Part shown: positions 9,758 to 19,657 of the stretch, in pieces | How positions within the stretch are numbered: the stretch's first letter is position 1 | Layout: each line of letters opens with the position of its first letter | NCBI RefSeq assembly: GCF_040640215.1 | Contig: NZ_JBFABG010000002.1 | Coordinates: 496,001-560,000 of the forward strand | From: Actinosynnema sp040640215 | GTDB taxonomy: Bacteria > Actinomycetota > Actinomycetes > Mycobacteriales > Pseudonocardiaceae | Direction of reading: 5' to 3' | DNA: 64,000 bases | Translations under genes and position numbers: made by a program | The notes under the pieces: generated by a model | The model's input: only the letters and a program-made list of their open reading frames with translations | The model's database searches: none | What the model was told of the DNA's origin: nothing

Positions 9758-10108
9758 CTACCGCCGGTCCGCGTTCTTGATCAGCGCGACGGCCTCGTCC
9801 TCCTGGGAGCCGTAGTGCTCGGCCACCGCGTGCAGCCCGTGCGCCGCCGAGGTCAGCACCTCGCAGGCCCGGTCCAACTGCTGGTTGAGCAGCGCGGCGG
9901 CGCGGCCGTAGGACTCCGCGCTGCGCAGCGCGCGGCCGAGCTCGCCGAAGCTCTGCGGGCGCACGGGCTCGACCCGCAGCCCGGTGCGGGCGCGGGCCAG
10001 CTCCTCGGCCGCCTCGTCCACCCGCTTCGCGTACAGCTCGACCCAGCGCGCGTCGACCGCGATCCGGCCGGTCCGCGCCGGGGTGGACGGTCGTGACACC
10101 TCGTTCAC
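9758..10108 (-). CDS. Small helical ESX-associated protein (EspC/WXG100-like)
   Basis: 116 residues from GTG 10108, with GGAGGTG 9 nt upstream. After about 20 disordered residues the chain is a continuous helix-turn-helix with heptad-like Ala/Leu spacing, resembling EspC-type and WXG100 proteins, though no exact WxG is present; Gly-Ser at residues 98-99 (HYGSQED) may be part of its C-terminal turn. It directly precedes the larger WXG-type gene (5 bp apart), suggesting that the two products form the heterodimer that ESX systems export. The pairing is an inference; a modelled complex would test it. Confidence 0.65.
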   Translation of the reverse strand: MNEVSRPSTPARTGRIAVDARWVELYAKRVDEAAEELARARTGLRVEPVRPQSFGELGRALRSAESYGRAAALLNQQLDRACEVLTSAAHGLHAVAEHYGSQEDEAVALIKNADRR

Positions 10109-10169
10109 CCGGACACCTCCTCCCGTTCGGACGGCGTCCGGGTCGCGGCGGTTCCGCCGGACGGGCGAC

Positions 10170-11804
10170 TCAGCCGCCGGCAGCCTTCTTCTCCTGGGCC
10201 TCGGGCAACTGGCCGAGGTCCTTCGGCACCGGGATGGAGTCCCAGCTCCGCACCGCGTCGGTCCGGTTGAGCTGCGGGCCGTTGGGCAGCAGCCGCAGGA
10301 TCGACTCGGGTCCCGGGGTGAACTGGTCGCCCAGCCCGAGCGCCCCGCTGACCACCGTGTCCGGGATGCCGTACTTCACACCCCGCCCGGAGATCAGGTG
10401 GATGGGTCCGCTGCGGAAGTCCTGGGTGGACGTCGCCGACCGCACCACGGCCGACTTCCCGGACGCCATCATGAACTTGCCGACCACCTCGCCGGTCGCG
10501 CCGACCTGGTTGATGTCCACCGCGACCGCGTCACCGGGCACCGGCAGCGCGGGCGCGATGGTCACCTGCGTGTGCTGGGACCGGTTGTCCGCGTTGGGGT
10601 TCTCGGCACGCCAGTTCAGGCACACCACCCGGTTGTTCTGGTTGGGCTCCAGCACGTCCGGGACCTCGGTCGGGTAGTCGAGGAAGTCCAGCGGCTGCGC
10701 GGGCTTGCGGGTGTCGATGCGGGCGATGTCGACCCGCTTCGCGTCCGCGCCCTGCGCGTAGGCGGCGCGGATCAGGTCGCCGGCCGCGCGGCTGATCTCC
10801 TGCAACGCGTCCTTGAGCGCCACGTAGAACACCGGGTCGGCACCCGTGCGGACGACCTCGATGACGTCGCCGACCTCCAGGTTCACCCCGCTCAGGTAGG
10901 TGACCGGCTCGCCGAGGCCGGGGATTTCCGGCGCGCGCAGCGGCTTCGCCTCGGGGATCGCGTTGAGCAGGCCGGAGCTGATCGCGCGGACCGTCTTGCC
11001 GCGCAGGTTCAGCGCGGTCTGCACGTCCGCCTTGGTCAGGTCCACCTTGGCCCGCACGGTCGAGGTCGAGGTGATCTTCGAGTTCACCGGGGCCTTGTAG
11101 ATCAGGTACGCCTGCTTGTCGTCGGTGCCGGTGCGGACCAGCAGCGCCTTGTTGCCGTCCAGCAGCCGGCCGCCGCTCATGCCCGCGAGCACCGTGGTCT
11201 CGAACTTGCCCTTGGCGGTGGGGTTGTTCAGCGTCTCGTCCAGGTCGAGCGTGTCGCACACCGACCACTCCGGACCGATCCGGTCCTCGGTCTTGGCGGG
11301 CAGCACGTCCGGGCCGTCCGGGATGCCGGTCAACCGGCCCTTGGGCAGCTTCGCGAGGGCCTTCTCGCTGACCAGCTTCGGCTCGCCGCCCGCGACCTGC
11401 GGCCCGGCGTCGACCGCACCGGCCTGCGCGTCGCCGCCGCCCACCGCGCCCTGCGCCTTGTCCGGGTTCTGCCGGTTGAGGATCAGCAGCCGCGCCGAGG
11501 CCAGGTTCGTCATCGGGATCAACTGCTGGGGGTCCTGGCGGACCACGTAGACCTGCCCGGTCTCCTTGCTGATCGCGATCTGCGTGTCGCCGTCGATCCT
11601 CGGGTCCGGCGAGAAGAAGCCGAACACCAGGAAGCCGATCAGGCCGATCACCCCGAGGATGACGCCCACCGCCGTCGCCCGCGAGTGCGTGCGCATGGGG
11701 TCGTGCAGCATCACCGCGTCCCGGCGCACCAGGGCGGATTGCATCCGGCGCAGCACGAAGCGGTACGCCTGGACCTGTGACTTGGTGGTGGGTGTTGATG
11801 CCAT
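10170..11804 (-). CDS. eccB: Type VII secretion protein EccB
   Basis: 544 residues from ATG 11804 (MASTPTTKSQVQAYRF, the conserved EccB opening). A cytoplasmic N-terminus of about 45 residues, one membrane helix (about 48-70, VGVILGVIGLIGFLVFGFF) and a large extracytoplasmic domain of repeats with DGDTQIAI and YVVR type strands are visible. EccB is the periplasmic-side scaffold of the ESX core complex. It heads a leftward operon with the two helical substrate-like genes, 61 nt downstream, and is divergent from eccE across about 130 bp. An upstream in-frame ATG (12077) was not chosen because it lies inside eccE and lacks family similarity. Confidence 0.95.
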   Translation of the reverse strand: MASTPTTKSQVQAYRFVLRRMQSALVRRDAVMLHDPMRTHSRATAVGVILGVIGLIGFLVFGFFSPDPRIDGDTQIAISKETGQVYVVRQDPQQLIPMTNLASARLLILNRQNPDKAQGAVGGGDAQAGAVDAGPQVAGGEPKLVSEKALAKLPKGRLTGIPDGPDVLPAKTEDRIGPEWSVCDTLDLDETLNNPTAKGKFETTVLAGMSGGRLLDGNKALLVRTGTDDKQAYLIYKAPVNSKITSTSTVRAKVDLTKADVQTALNLRGKTVRAISSGLLNAIPEAKPLRAPEIPGLGEPVTYLSGVNLEVGDVIEVVRTGADPVFYVALKDALQEISRAAGDLIRAAYAQGADAKRVDIARIDTRKPAQPLDFLDYPTEVPDVLEPNQNNRVVCLNWRAENPNADNRSQHTQVTIAPALPVPGDAVAVDINQVGATGEVVGKFMMASGKSAVVRSATSTQDFRSGPIHLISGRGVKYGIPDTVVSGALGLGDQFTPGPESILRLLPNGPQLNRTDAVRSWDSIPVPKDLGQLPEAQEKKAAGG

Positions 11805-11934
11805 TCGAGGCTCGCTGCTCTCCCAGTCGCGGTACGGTCTGCACGATAGCCGGACGGCGGGTGGCGCGTGTGCGGGTTGGTCAGACCCGGGTCGGTCCGC
11901 CCGCCGAACGCCGACGGAAAGAGAACCAGATCGG

Positions 11935-13272
11935 ATGTCCGTGACCACCCCACATCCGGGCCCGCCCAACCCCGCCCCCGCACGCGCGCAAGCCTCCGGG
12001 GGCGCGGTGCGCGCCGCGCTGCTCCGGGCGCGCCGCCGCGCCACCGGGGCCGGCATCGGCTCGCTGCCGGTCGCCAACCTGGTGGTCCTGGAGGTCGGCG
12101 TCGCGGTCGGCCTGATCCTGATCGCGATCGGGACGACCGGCGACGTGGTCGCCCCCGCCCTGCTCTACACGGCGGGCGGGATCGTGCTGATCTCGCTGAT
12201 CCTGGCGTTCACCCGGTCTCGCGGCCGGTGGCTGACCCAGTGGATCGGCCTGATCGTCCGCTACAACCTGCGCGGCCACACCCGCAGCGCCCAGCGCTCC
12301 GGACCGGTGGAGATGAAGCCGCCGTCCGAGGAGGAGACCTCGGTCATCGGACCGGACGACCCGCGCGTGGCGCTGCTGCGGCTGGCCGTGCCGGACCTGG
12401 TGGTGGCCAAGGGCGTGGACCACGAGCACCGCCCGCTGGGCATGGCCTGGCACCAGGGCGCGTGGACCGCCGTGCTGCTGGTCGACCCCGCGCCCGGCCT
12501 GATCACCGCGGTGGGCAGCGCGCCCGCGCTGCCGCTGGGCGCGCTCGCGCCGACCCTGGAGGACCGGGGCGTGGTGCTGGACGCGATCTCGGTGATCTGG
12601 CACTGCTACCCGGGCAGCGCGGCGCTGCCCGCGAACTCCCCGGCGCTCAACTCCTACATGGAGGTGCTCGGCCCGCTGCCCGCCGCGTCCCGGCGCACCA
12701 CGTGGATCGCGGTCCGGCTGGACCCGAAGCGCTGCGCGGCGGCGATCCGGGAGCGCGGCGGCGGCGTCGTCGGCGCGCACCGGGCGCTGATCGGCGCGCT
12801 GTCCCGGGTGCGCAACGCGCTGGAGTCGGCGGGCGTGTCGATCCGGCCGCTGGACTCCGACGAGCTGATCCGCGCGGGCATCTCGGCCGCCGAGCTGACC
12901 TCGGTGGCGGGCTCGAACAACTCGGTGTCCCTGCGGGAGAAGTGGTCCGGGGTGACGGCGGGCGGGGTCGGGCACGCGTCCTACGCGATCACCGGCTGGC
13001 CCGCCAAGGGCATGCGCAACAACCTGAACGCGCTGACCGGCGTCCGGGCGCTGTCCTCCACGCTGTCCATGACCATCTCGCCGAGCAGCGAGCAGGGCCA
13101 GGTCGGCCTGCGCGGCCTGGTCCGGGTGTCCGCCCGCACGCCGTCCGAACTGGACCGCGCGGACGACCGGCTCAAGGCGCTGTCGGGCAAGCTGGACATC
13201 ACGCTCACCCCGTTGAACGGCCTCCAGGTCGCGGGCCTGGCCGCCACCCTGCCGCTGGGAGGTGTCGCGTGA
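11935..13272 (+). CDS. eccE: Type VII secretion protein EccE
   Basis: 445 residues from ATG 11935. A Pro/Ala-rich N-terminus is followed by two adjacent membrane helices (about 40-60 and 66-86) and a mixed alpha/beta cytoplasmic or periplasmic domain with the EccE-like segments GAWTAVLLV and RTTWIAVRLDP. EccE is the peripheral component of the ESX membrane complex and is missing from mycobacterial ESX-4 of M. tuberculosis type. Its stop overlaps the start of the next gene (GTGA), so the pair is translationally coupled. Confidence 0.9.
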   Translation: MSVTTPHPGPPNPAPARAQASGGAVRAALLRARRRATGAGIGSLPVANLVVLEVGVAVGLILIAIGTTGDVVAPALLYTAGGIVLISLILAFTRSRGRWLTQWIGLIVRYNLRGHTRSAQRSGPVEMKPPSEEETSVIGPDDPRVALLRLAVPDLVVAKGVDHEHRPLGMAWHQGAWTAVLLVDPAPGLITAVGSAPALPLGALAPTLEDRGVVLDAISVIWHCYPGSAALPANSPALNSYMEVLGPLPAASRRTTWIAVRLDPKRCAAAIRERGGGVVGAHRALIGALSRVRNALESAGVSIRPLDSDELIRAGISAAELTSVAGSNNSVSLREKWSGVTAGGVGHASYAITGWPAKGMRNNLNALTGVRALSSTLSMTISPSSEQGQVGLRGLVRVSARTPSELDRADDRLKALSGKLDITLTPLNGLQVAGLAATLPLGGVA

Positions 13273-13997
13273 CGAACTCGCGGCTGCTGGACACCCGGGG
13301 CCAGGGCCGGGGCGTGGCCCCGGAGTTCCTGGTCTCGCCGCAACTGCTGGACGTGGTGTCGCCGTCCGGCGACCGGGGCGGCATGGTGCTCGGCTCGGGC
13401 CTCAAGGGCGAACCGCTCACCATCTCCGTGCTGCGGTCCGCGCCGACCCGCATGGTCGTGGTCGGCGGGCTGTACCTGGCCCGCCAGATCGCGCTGCGGG
13501 CCATGGCGACCGGCGCGTGGATCACCATCGCGACCGGCCGGCCGCAGGCGTGGCAGCCCGTGGTGCGCGCGGCGGGCGCGGGCCAGGACGGCCGCCCCTC
13601 GCCACTGGTGCAGCTCCGCCGGCTGAGCCCGGTGGAGCTGCCGAGGCCGTCCGAGGACAGCCCGCTGCTGGTCGTGCACGACGGCGGCCACGTGCCGCAG
13701 GAGCTGTTCCCGCCGCGTTCGCCGTGGCAGACCACGATGTACGTGCTGCCGTACCTGCACCCGCAGGCGGCCACCACCGCGAACACCGCGGACCTGGTGC
13801 TGCTGCAACGGCTGCCGGTCGGCCAGGCCCAGTTGGCGAGCCAGATCTGGCGGCTGCCGCCGCAGATGGCGCACCAGTTGACCACGTTGAAGGACGACCA
13901 GGTGATCGCGCTCGGCGCGAACCTGTGGCGGCCCCTGCGCCTGGTGACCACGCCCGGCGAGCAGCAGATCCTGGGTGCCGTGCGACGCGGCGACTGA
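13269..13997 (+). CDS. ESX-linked protein resembling a degenerate P-loop ATPase domain
   Basis: 242 residues from GTG 13269, overlapping the eccE stop. I do not recognise a named family. The pattern resembles an FtsK/coupling-protein ATPase core that has lost catalysis: MVVVGGLYLARQIALRA stands where a P-loop would be but lacks GKS/T, LLVVHDGGH resembles a Walker B strand, and the last third (LVLLQRLP, ITGL-like helices, GANLWRPLRLV) resembles the end of FtsK domains, where translocation-competent ATPases show AGxNxxRP-like strands. No signal peptide or membrane helix is seen. Coupling to eccE implies a role in the ESX machine, perhaps binding EccC or EccE. Fold assignment is inference. Confidence 0.6.
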   Translation: MTNSRLLDTRGQGRGVAPEFLVSPQLLDVVSPSGDRGGMVLGSGLKGEPLTISVLRSAPTRMVVVGGLYLARQIALRAMATGAWITIATGRPQAWQPVVRAAGAGQDGRPSPLVQLRRLSPVELPRPSEDSPLLVVHDGGHVPQELFPPRSPWQTTMYVLPYLHPQAATTANTADLVLLQRLPVGQAQLASQIWRLPPQMAHQLTTLKDDQVIALGANLWRPLRLVTTPGEQQILGAVRRGD

Positions 13998-14020
13998 CCC
14001 ACCCGACCCGCACCGACCCC

Positions 14021-14048
14021 GTGCCCCGGACCCCTCGGTCCGGGGCAC
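14021..14048 (+). terminator. Terminator of the eccE operon
   Basis: Perfect 12-bp stem GTGCCCCGGACC / GGTCCGGGGCAC with a 4-nt loop, 23 nt after the stop of the preceding gene. Confidence 0.85.
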
Positions 14049-14253
14049 GGTCGTCCGCGTCCGTCCAGTCACCCTCCGCAGCTATTCATTCACAGCGCGA
14101 ATAAATTCTGTGGAGAGGCCATTCGTCGCATGTTCCCGGCGGATTCTTGCGCGGGTACCTCGGGGCGAACTAGGAAGTTACTCACCGTGTCCGACCGGTT
14201 TCGGGGGACGAACCCGGTGGGCGCACACCCCGGTGAAGAGGAGACCCCCTGCC

Positions 14254-15822
<1,569 letters not shown>

Positions 15823-15846
15823 CCCCGCCGGACCGACTCCGCGCAC

Positions 15847-15888
15847 CGGCGGCCCCTCACCCCGTTACCCGGCGGTGAGGGGCCGCCG
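15847..15888. terminator. Bidirectional terminator between the S8 protease and the glycosyltransferase
   Basis: A perfect 15-bp stem (CGGCGGCCCCTCACC and its complement) with a 12-nt loop lies between convergent genes, 24 nt after the protease stop. It can serve both strands. Confidence 0.85.
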
Positions 15889-15982
15889 CGCACAAGCCGT
15901 TCGTGGACGGTCGTCCACCGCCGAAGGCGGATCGGTCAACCACGGCCACCAGACCGGTCGGTCAACGGCTCCAGGGCACCAC

Positions 15983-17071
15983 CTAGACCGCGGGCGTGCG
16001 GCACTGCGCCTTGTCCGCGCACGCGCGCAACGCCTCCAACACCTTGGGCCACGTGCAATTCGGCTCGGTCTCCAGGTTGTGCGCCGCGATCCGCCGCCGC
16101 TCCTCGTGGTCGCCCGCCAGCCGCACCACCCCGCCCACGAGGTCGTCCGTCAGCACGCCCTCGACCCCGTCCCGCACGAAGTCCGCGACCCCGGTCCCCG
16201 GCCGGGCCACCACCGGCACCCCGGCGGTCCGCGCCTCCAGCGTCGCCAGCCCGAACGCCTCGGCCACCGTCGGGTTGACGAACACGTCCGCCCCGGCCAG
16301 CAGCCGGGAGATCCCGGCCCGGTCCAACCGGCCCGGCAGCGACACCCAGTCCATCCCGTGCCGCCGCAGGTAGCGCAGCATCGGGCGCATCTCCGGGCCG
16401 TCGCCGGCGATCGTGGCGCGCAGGTTCCCGACCTGTTCCTGGGCCTCCCGCAGCACTTCCAGCAACCGCATCGGGTGCTTCCGGGACGCCAACCGCCCGA
16501 CCGACACGACGTGCACCGTCCCGTCGGTCCGCCGCTCCGCACCGCCGCGCCACTGCACGGGCGTGATCCCGTTGGGCACCACCGACACCTCGACCCCCGG
16601 CAGCGCCGCGCGCATCCGGTCGGCCGCCGCCGTGCTCACCGCGCCCAGCACGAGCGGGGTCCGGGTCCAGCCGCCCACGCGGTCGAGCCAGCGGTAGGCG
16701 CGCCGCACCGACGGGTCCCACATGCTGTGCACCACCGCGACCGTCGGCAGCCCGAGCCGCAGCGCCGAGCGGATGCCCGACCACGCGAACGGTGAGATCG
16801 CGCCCACGTGCGCGTATACGACGTCCGGCCGCACTTCGGACAGGATTCGATCAATGTGCTTGCCCGCGCGGGGATGCACTGGCAGGTTCCACGGCAAGCG
16901 CATGGCGACCCGGTGCACCCGGTACCCGGGTGGCTGTTCGGCCAGCCGGGTGGCCGTCACGACGTGCACCTGTTCGCCGGCCCCGCGCTGCGCGCCGGCG
17001 AGGCCGGCGACCTGCACCTCGATCCCGCCCAACCGCGGGAGGAAGCAGTCGGTGACGTGGATGATCGACAC
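15983..17071 (-). CDS. Glycosyltransferase family 4 (GT-B fold)
   Basis: 362 residues from GTG 17071. The N-terminal opening IIHVTDCFLPRLGGIEVQV is the acceptor-side Rossmann fold with the Gly-Gly turn of GT4 enzymes; the C-terminal half carries SVGRLASRKHP and EAFGLATLEARTAGVPVVA, the nucleotide-sugar binding loop with the catalytic-region Glu. It should transfer a sugar from a nucleoside diphosphate donor to a lipid or small acceptor, in the manner of PimB/MshA-like enzymes; donor and acceptor cannot be told. It is divergent (49 bp) from the PIG-L deacetylase, a pairing that suggests a shared glycolipid or glycan pathway in which an N-acetylated sugar is added and then deacetylated. Confidence 0.85.
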   Translation of the reverse strand: MSIIHVTDCFLPRLGGIEVQVAGLAGAQRGAGEQVHVVTATRLAEQPPGYRVHRVAMRLPWNLPVHPRAGKHIDRILSEVRPDVVYAHVGAISPFAWSGIRSALRLGLPTVAVVHSMWDPSVRRAYRWLDRVGGWTRTPLVLGAVSTAAADRMRAALPGVEVSVVPNGITPVQWRGGAERRTDGTVHVVSVGRLASRKHPMRLLEVLREAQEQVGNLRATIAGDGPEMRPMLRYLRRHGMDWVSLPGRLDRAGISRLLAGADVFVNPTVAEAFGLATLEARTAGVPVVARPGTGVADFVRDGVEGVLTDDLVGGVVRLAGDHEERRRIAAHNLETEPNCTWPKVLEALRACADKAQCRTPAV

Positions 17072-17120
17072 ATGGACTCCCGTCAAGCCGCCGAACAGAC
17101 CAACTGACACTCTTGCACCT

Positions 17121-17858
17121 GTGAGCCGTACCTGTGTGTTCTTCCACGCCCACCCGGACGACGAAGCCCTGCTGACCGGCGGGACCATGGCCCGCCTCGC
17201 GGCGGAAGGCCACCGGGTCGTGCTCGTCGTGGCCACCGCGGGGGAACGCGGACTGGCGTCGGACCGGCACGACCTGGGCGCGGTCAGGACGCAGGAGGCC
17301 CACGTCTCGGCGAAAGCCCTGGGTTGCTCACGCGTCGAGTTTCTCGGCTACGAGGACTCCGGTCTGGACGGTTCCGCGGGATTCGCCCGTGCGGACGTGT
17401 CGGAAGCGGCCGGACGCCTCGCGGAACTGCTCCACGAGGAGAAGGCCGACCTGCTCACGACGTACGACCCGACCGGAGGATACGGGCACCCCGATCACGT
17501 CCAGGTGCACCGGGTCGGCGCGCTCGCCGCGGAGCTGGCAGGCACACTGAGGGTGTGGGAGGCGACGGTCGACCGGACTCTGCTGCTGCGCGGGCTGCGC
17601 CTGGCGCGGCTGGTGCGCGACTTCGACCTGACTCCGTTCAAGTCGGCTTACACGCCGCGCGAGGAGATCACCCACAGGGTCAACGTACGCCGTTACCTGG
17701 ACCAGAAGCGGGCCGCGCTGGCCGCGCACGCGACGCAGACCACGGGCGGCGAGGACCCGCGCACCCTGACGGCCCTGCTGAGCCTGCCGAAACCGTTGTT
17801 CCGGCTGGTGATGGGCACGGAGTGGTACGTGGAACGCAAGCGCTTGCGAGCTCGGTGA
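17121..17858 (+). CDS. PIG-L family (LmbE-like) zinc deacetylase
   Basis: 245 residues from GTG 17121. The N-terminal HAHPDDEALLTGG holds the HPDDE metal-binding motif (residues 11-15) and a second metal site is in GGYGHPDHVQVHR (near residue 120). Enzymes of this family remove acetyl groups from N-acetylglucosaminyl substrates, for example in mycothiol or glycolipid synthesis. The stop overlaps the start of the next gene (GTGA). Substrate is not known; the divergent glycosyltransferase is the best clue. Confidence 0.88.
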   Translation: MSRTCVFFHAHPDDEALLTGGTMARLAAEGHRVVLVVATAGERGLASDRHDLGAVRTQEAHVSAKALGCSRVEFLGYEDSGLDGSAGFARADVSEAAGRLAELLHEEKADLLTTYDPTGGYGHPDHVQVHRVGALAAELAGTLRVWEATVDRTLLLRGLRLARLVRDFDLTPFKSAYTPREEITHRVNVRRYLDQKRAALAAHATQTTGGEDPRTLTALLSLPKPLFRLVMGTEWYVERKRLRAR

Positions 17859-18844
17859 CCACTGCCGCGGAGGCCGACGTGCCCGCCCGTCCGACCGGCT
17901 CGCGGTGGCGCACCTGGCTGCGGCTGGGCGCGTCGGTCGCGTCCCTCGCCCTCGCCGCCTGGCTCGTGGTGGAGATCGTGCCGACCGTGGGCGGCGTCGA
18001 CTGGGCCACCATCGGCGACCGGATGTCCGACGTCGGCCCGCTCGCCCTGCTGGGCCTCACCGCGCTGTGGCTGGCGGGCCTGTGGGCGTACACCTACGTG
18101 CTGACCGGTTCGCTGCCCGGACTGCGCAACAGCCAGGCGTTCAGCCTCAACGCGGCGGGCAGCGCGGTCAGCAACCTGCTGCCGTTCGGCGGCGCGGCGG
18201 GCGTGGCCGTGACGGCGGTGATGGCGGCGAGCTGGGGCCACTCGGTGCGCGCGATCGCCTCCTCCACCATCGTCAGCGGCCTGTGGAACGCCCTGGGCCG
18301 GGTCGCCCTGCCGCTGGTGGCGCTGGCCATCCAGGGCGCGGCGGTGTTCGGCCAGGGCGTCCTGGCGGCCACGCTGGGCACCGCTGCGGTCCTCACGGCG
18401 GTGGTGATCGCCCTGACGCGCCTGCGGTGGCTCAGCGGCGTGCTCAGGGGCCGCGCACGGCGGTTCGTGGTGCGGTTGCGGCGGCAGAACGCGGCCGTCG
18501 TCCGGAACGGCTGGTCGAAGATGACCCTGGGGCTGCTCGCCTACCTGGTGCTGCAAGCCCTGCTGCTGTGGTGCTGCCTGGCCGTGACCGGCACGGAACT
18601 GCCGCTGCCCGCGCTGATCGCGGCGTTCGCGGTGAGCCGGCTGCTGACCCTCGCGGTGATCACGCCGGGCGGGTTCGGGGTGAGCGAGAACGGCACGATC
18701 GCGTTGCTGGTGGCGCTGGGCACGCCCGCCGCGCCGGCCGTGGCCGGCGTGCTGCTGTTCGCGGTCTTCACGTTCCTCGCCGAGATCCCGCTGGGCGGTG
18801 CGGCGTGGCTCACCTGGTCGGTGCGACGCGCACGTTCCGGGTGA
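17855..18844 (+). CDS. Lysylphosphatidylglycerol synthase-type transmembrane protein (UPF0104/LPG_synthase_TM)
   Basis: 329 residues from GTG 17855, overlapping the upstream stop by 4 nt. About eight membrane helices, with the family's NLLPFGGAAGVAV and ITPGGFGVSENGTIALL loops, match the flippase-like membrane domain of MprF/AglD proteins; there is no cytosolic aminoacyl-transferase domain. With the GT4 and PIG-L genes it suggests a small envelope-glycolipid module in which this protein moves or presents the lipid. Its last 35 bp overlap the 3' end of truA on the other strand. Confidence 0.85.
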   Translation: MTTAAEADVPARPTGSRWRTWLRLGASVASLALAAWLVVEIVPTVGGVDWATIGDRMSDVGPLALLGLTALWLAGLWAYTYVLTGSLPGLRNSQAFSLNAAGSAVSNLLPFGGAAGVAVTAVMAASWGHSVRAIASSTIVSGLWNALGRVALPLVALAIQGAAVFGQGVLAATLGTAAVLTAVVIALTRLRWLSGVLRGRARRFVVRLRRQNAAVVRNGWSKMTLGLLAYLVLQALLLWCCLAVTGTELPLPALIAAFAVSRLLTLAVITPGGFGVSENGTIALLVALGTPAAPAVAGVLLFAVFTFLAEIPLGGAAWLTWSVRRARSG

Positions 18845-19601
18845 CCAGCGCGCGTTCCGCGAGCCGGGCGTCCTCCGGGTAGTCGACCCGCACCAGCGAC
18901 AAGCCGTGCGGCGGCGCGACCGCGACCTCGCTGGACCGGGCCGTCAGCGCCAGCAGCGACGCCGGCCACCCGACGGGCTTGCGCCCCTCCCCGACCGCCA
19001 GCAGGGCACCGACCAGGCTGCGCACCATCGAGTGGCAGAACGCGTCGGCCGAGACGAACGCCGTCAGCACGTCCCCGGAGCGCTCCCACGTCAGCCGTTG
19101 CAGCTCGCGGATCGTCGTAGCGCCCTCGCGCCGCTTGCAGAACGCGCAGAAGTCCTTCTCCCCCAGCAACAACGCCGAAGCGGCGTTCAGCGCGCCCAGG
19201 TCCAGCGGACGCGGCCACGCCAGGGTGTCCAACCGCCGCAACGGGTGCGCGCCGGAAGGGGCGTCCGTCACGCGGTACTCGTAGTGCCGCCGCAGCGCGG
19301 CGAACCGGGCGTCGAAGGCGGCCGGCACCACCCGCGCGGCGAACACCCGGACGTCCGGGGGCAGCGCGCGGGCCAGCCGCCGGGGCAGCCCGGCCACGTC
19401 CACACCGGACGGCAGGTCGACGTGCGCCACCTGGCCCGCCGCGTGCACGCCGGCGTCCGTGCGGCCCGCCACGGTGAGGTGCACGTCCTCGCGCAGCACG
19501 GTGGACAGCGTGTCCTCCAGCACCCCGCACACCGTGCGCCGCTCCGGCTGCCGCGCCCAACCGGAGAACCCGGTCCCGTCGTAGGCCAGGTCCAGGCGCA
19601 C
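18810..19601 (-). CDS. truA: tRNA pseudouridine(38-40) synthase TruA
   Basis: 263 residues from GTG 19601. It converts uridines 38-40 of tRNA anticodon arms to pseudouridine. The catalytic motif AGRTDAGVHA gives the nucleophile Asp49, and FSGWARQP and the SFCHSMVRSLVG-like segment are present. It lies 56 nt after rplQ, as in most actinobacteria. Oddly, a strong hairpin ends 4 nt before the start codon, so no free Shine-Dalgarno is available unless the hairpin is open. The 3' end overlaps the convergent LPG-synthase-type gene by 35 bp. Confidence 0.95.
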   Translation of the reverse strand: MRLDLAYDGTGFSGWARQPERRTVCGVLEDTLSTVLREDVHLTVAGRTDAGVHAAGQVAHVDLPSGVDVAGLPRRLARALPPDVRVFAARVVPAAFDARFAALRRHYEYRVTDAPSGAHPLRRLDTLAWPRPLDLGALNAASALLLGEKDFCAFCKRREGATTIRELQRLTWERSGDVLTAFVSADAFCHSMVRSLVGALLAVGEGRKPVGWPASLLALTARSSEVAVAPPHGLSLVRVDYPEDARLAERALVTRNVRVAPTR

Positions 19602-19605
19602 ACGA

Positions 19606-19642
19606 ACGAGCCCGTCGCCCCCAACGGGGACGACGGGCTCGT
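19606..19642 (-). terminator. Hairpin between rplQ and truA (terminator/attenuator)
   Basis: Arms ACGAGCCCGTCG and CGACGGGCTCGT pair perfectly over 12 bp; an inner CCCC/GGGG adds to the stem. It begins 15 nt after the rplQ stop and finishes 4 nt before the truA start, so it may both end the alpha operon and control truA translation. Confidence 0.75.
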
Positions 19643-19657
19643 CTGCGGAAAAGTCCG

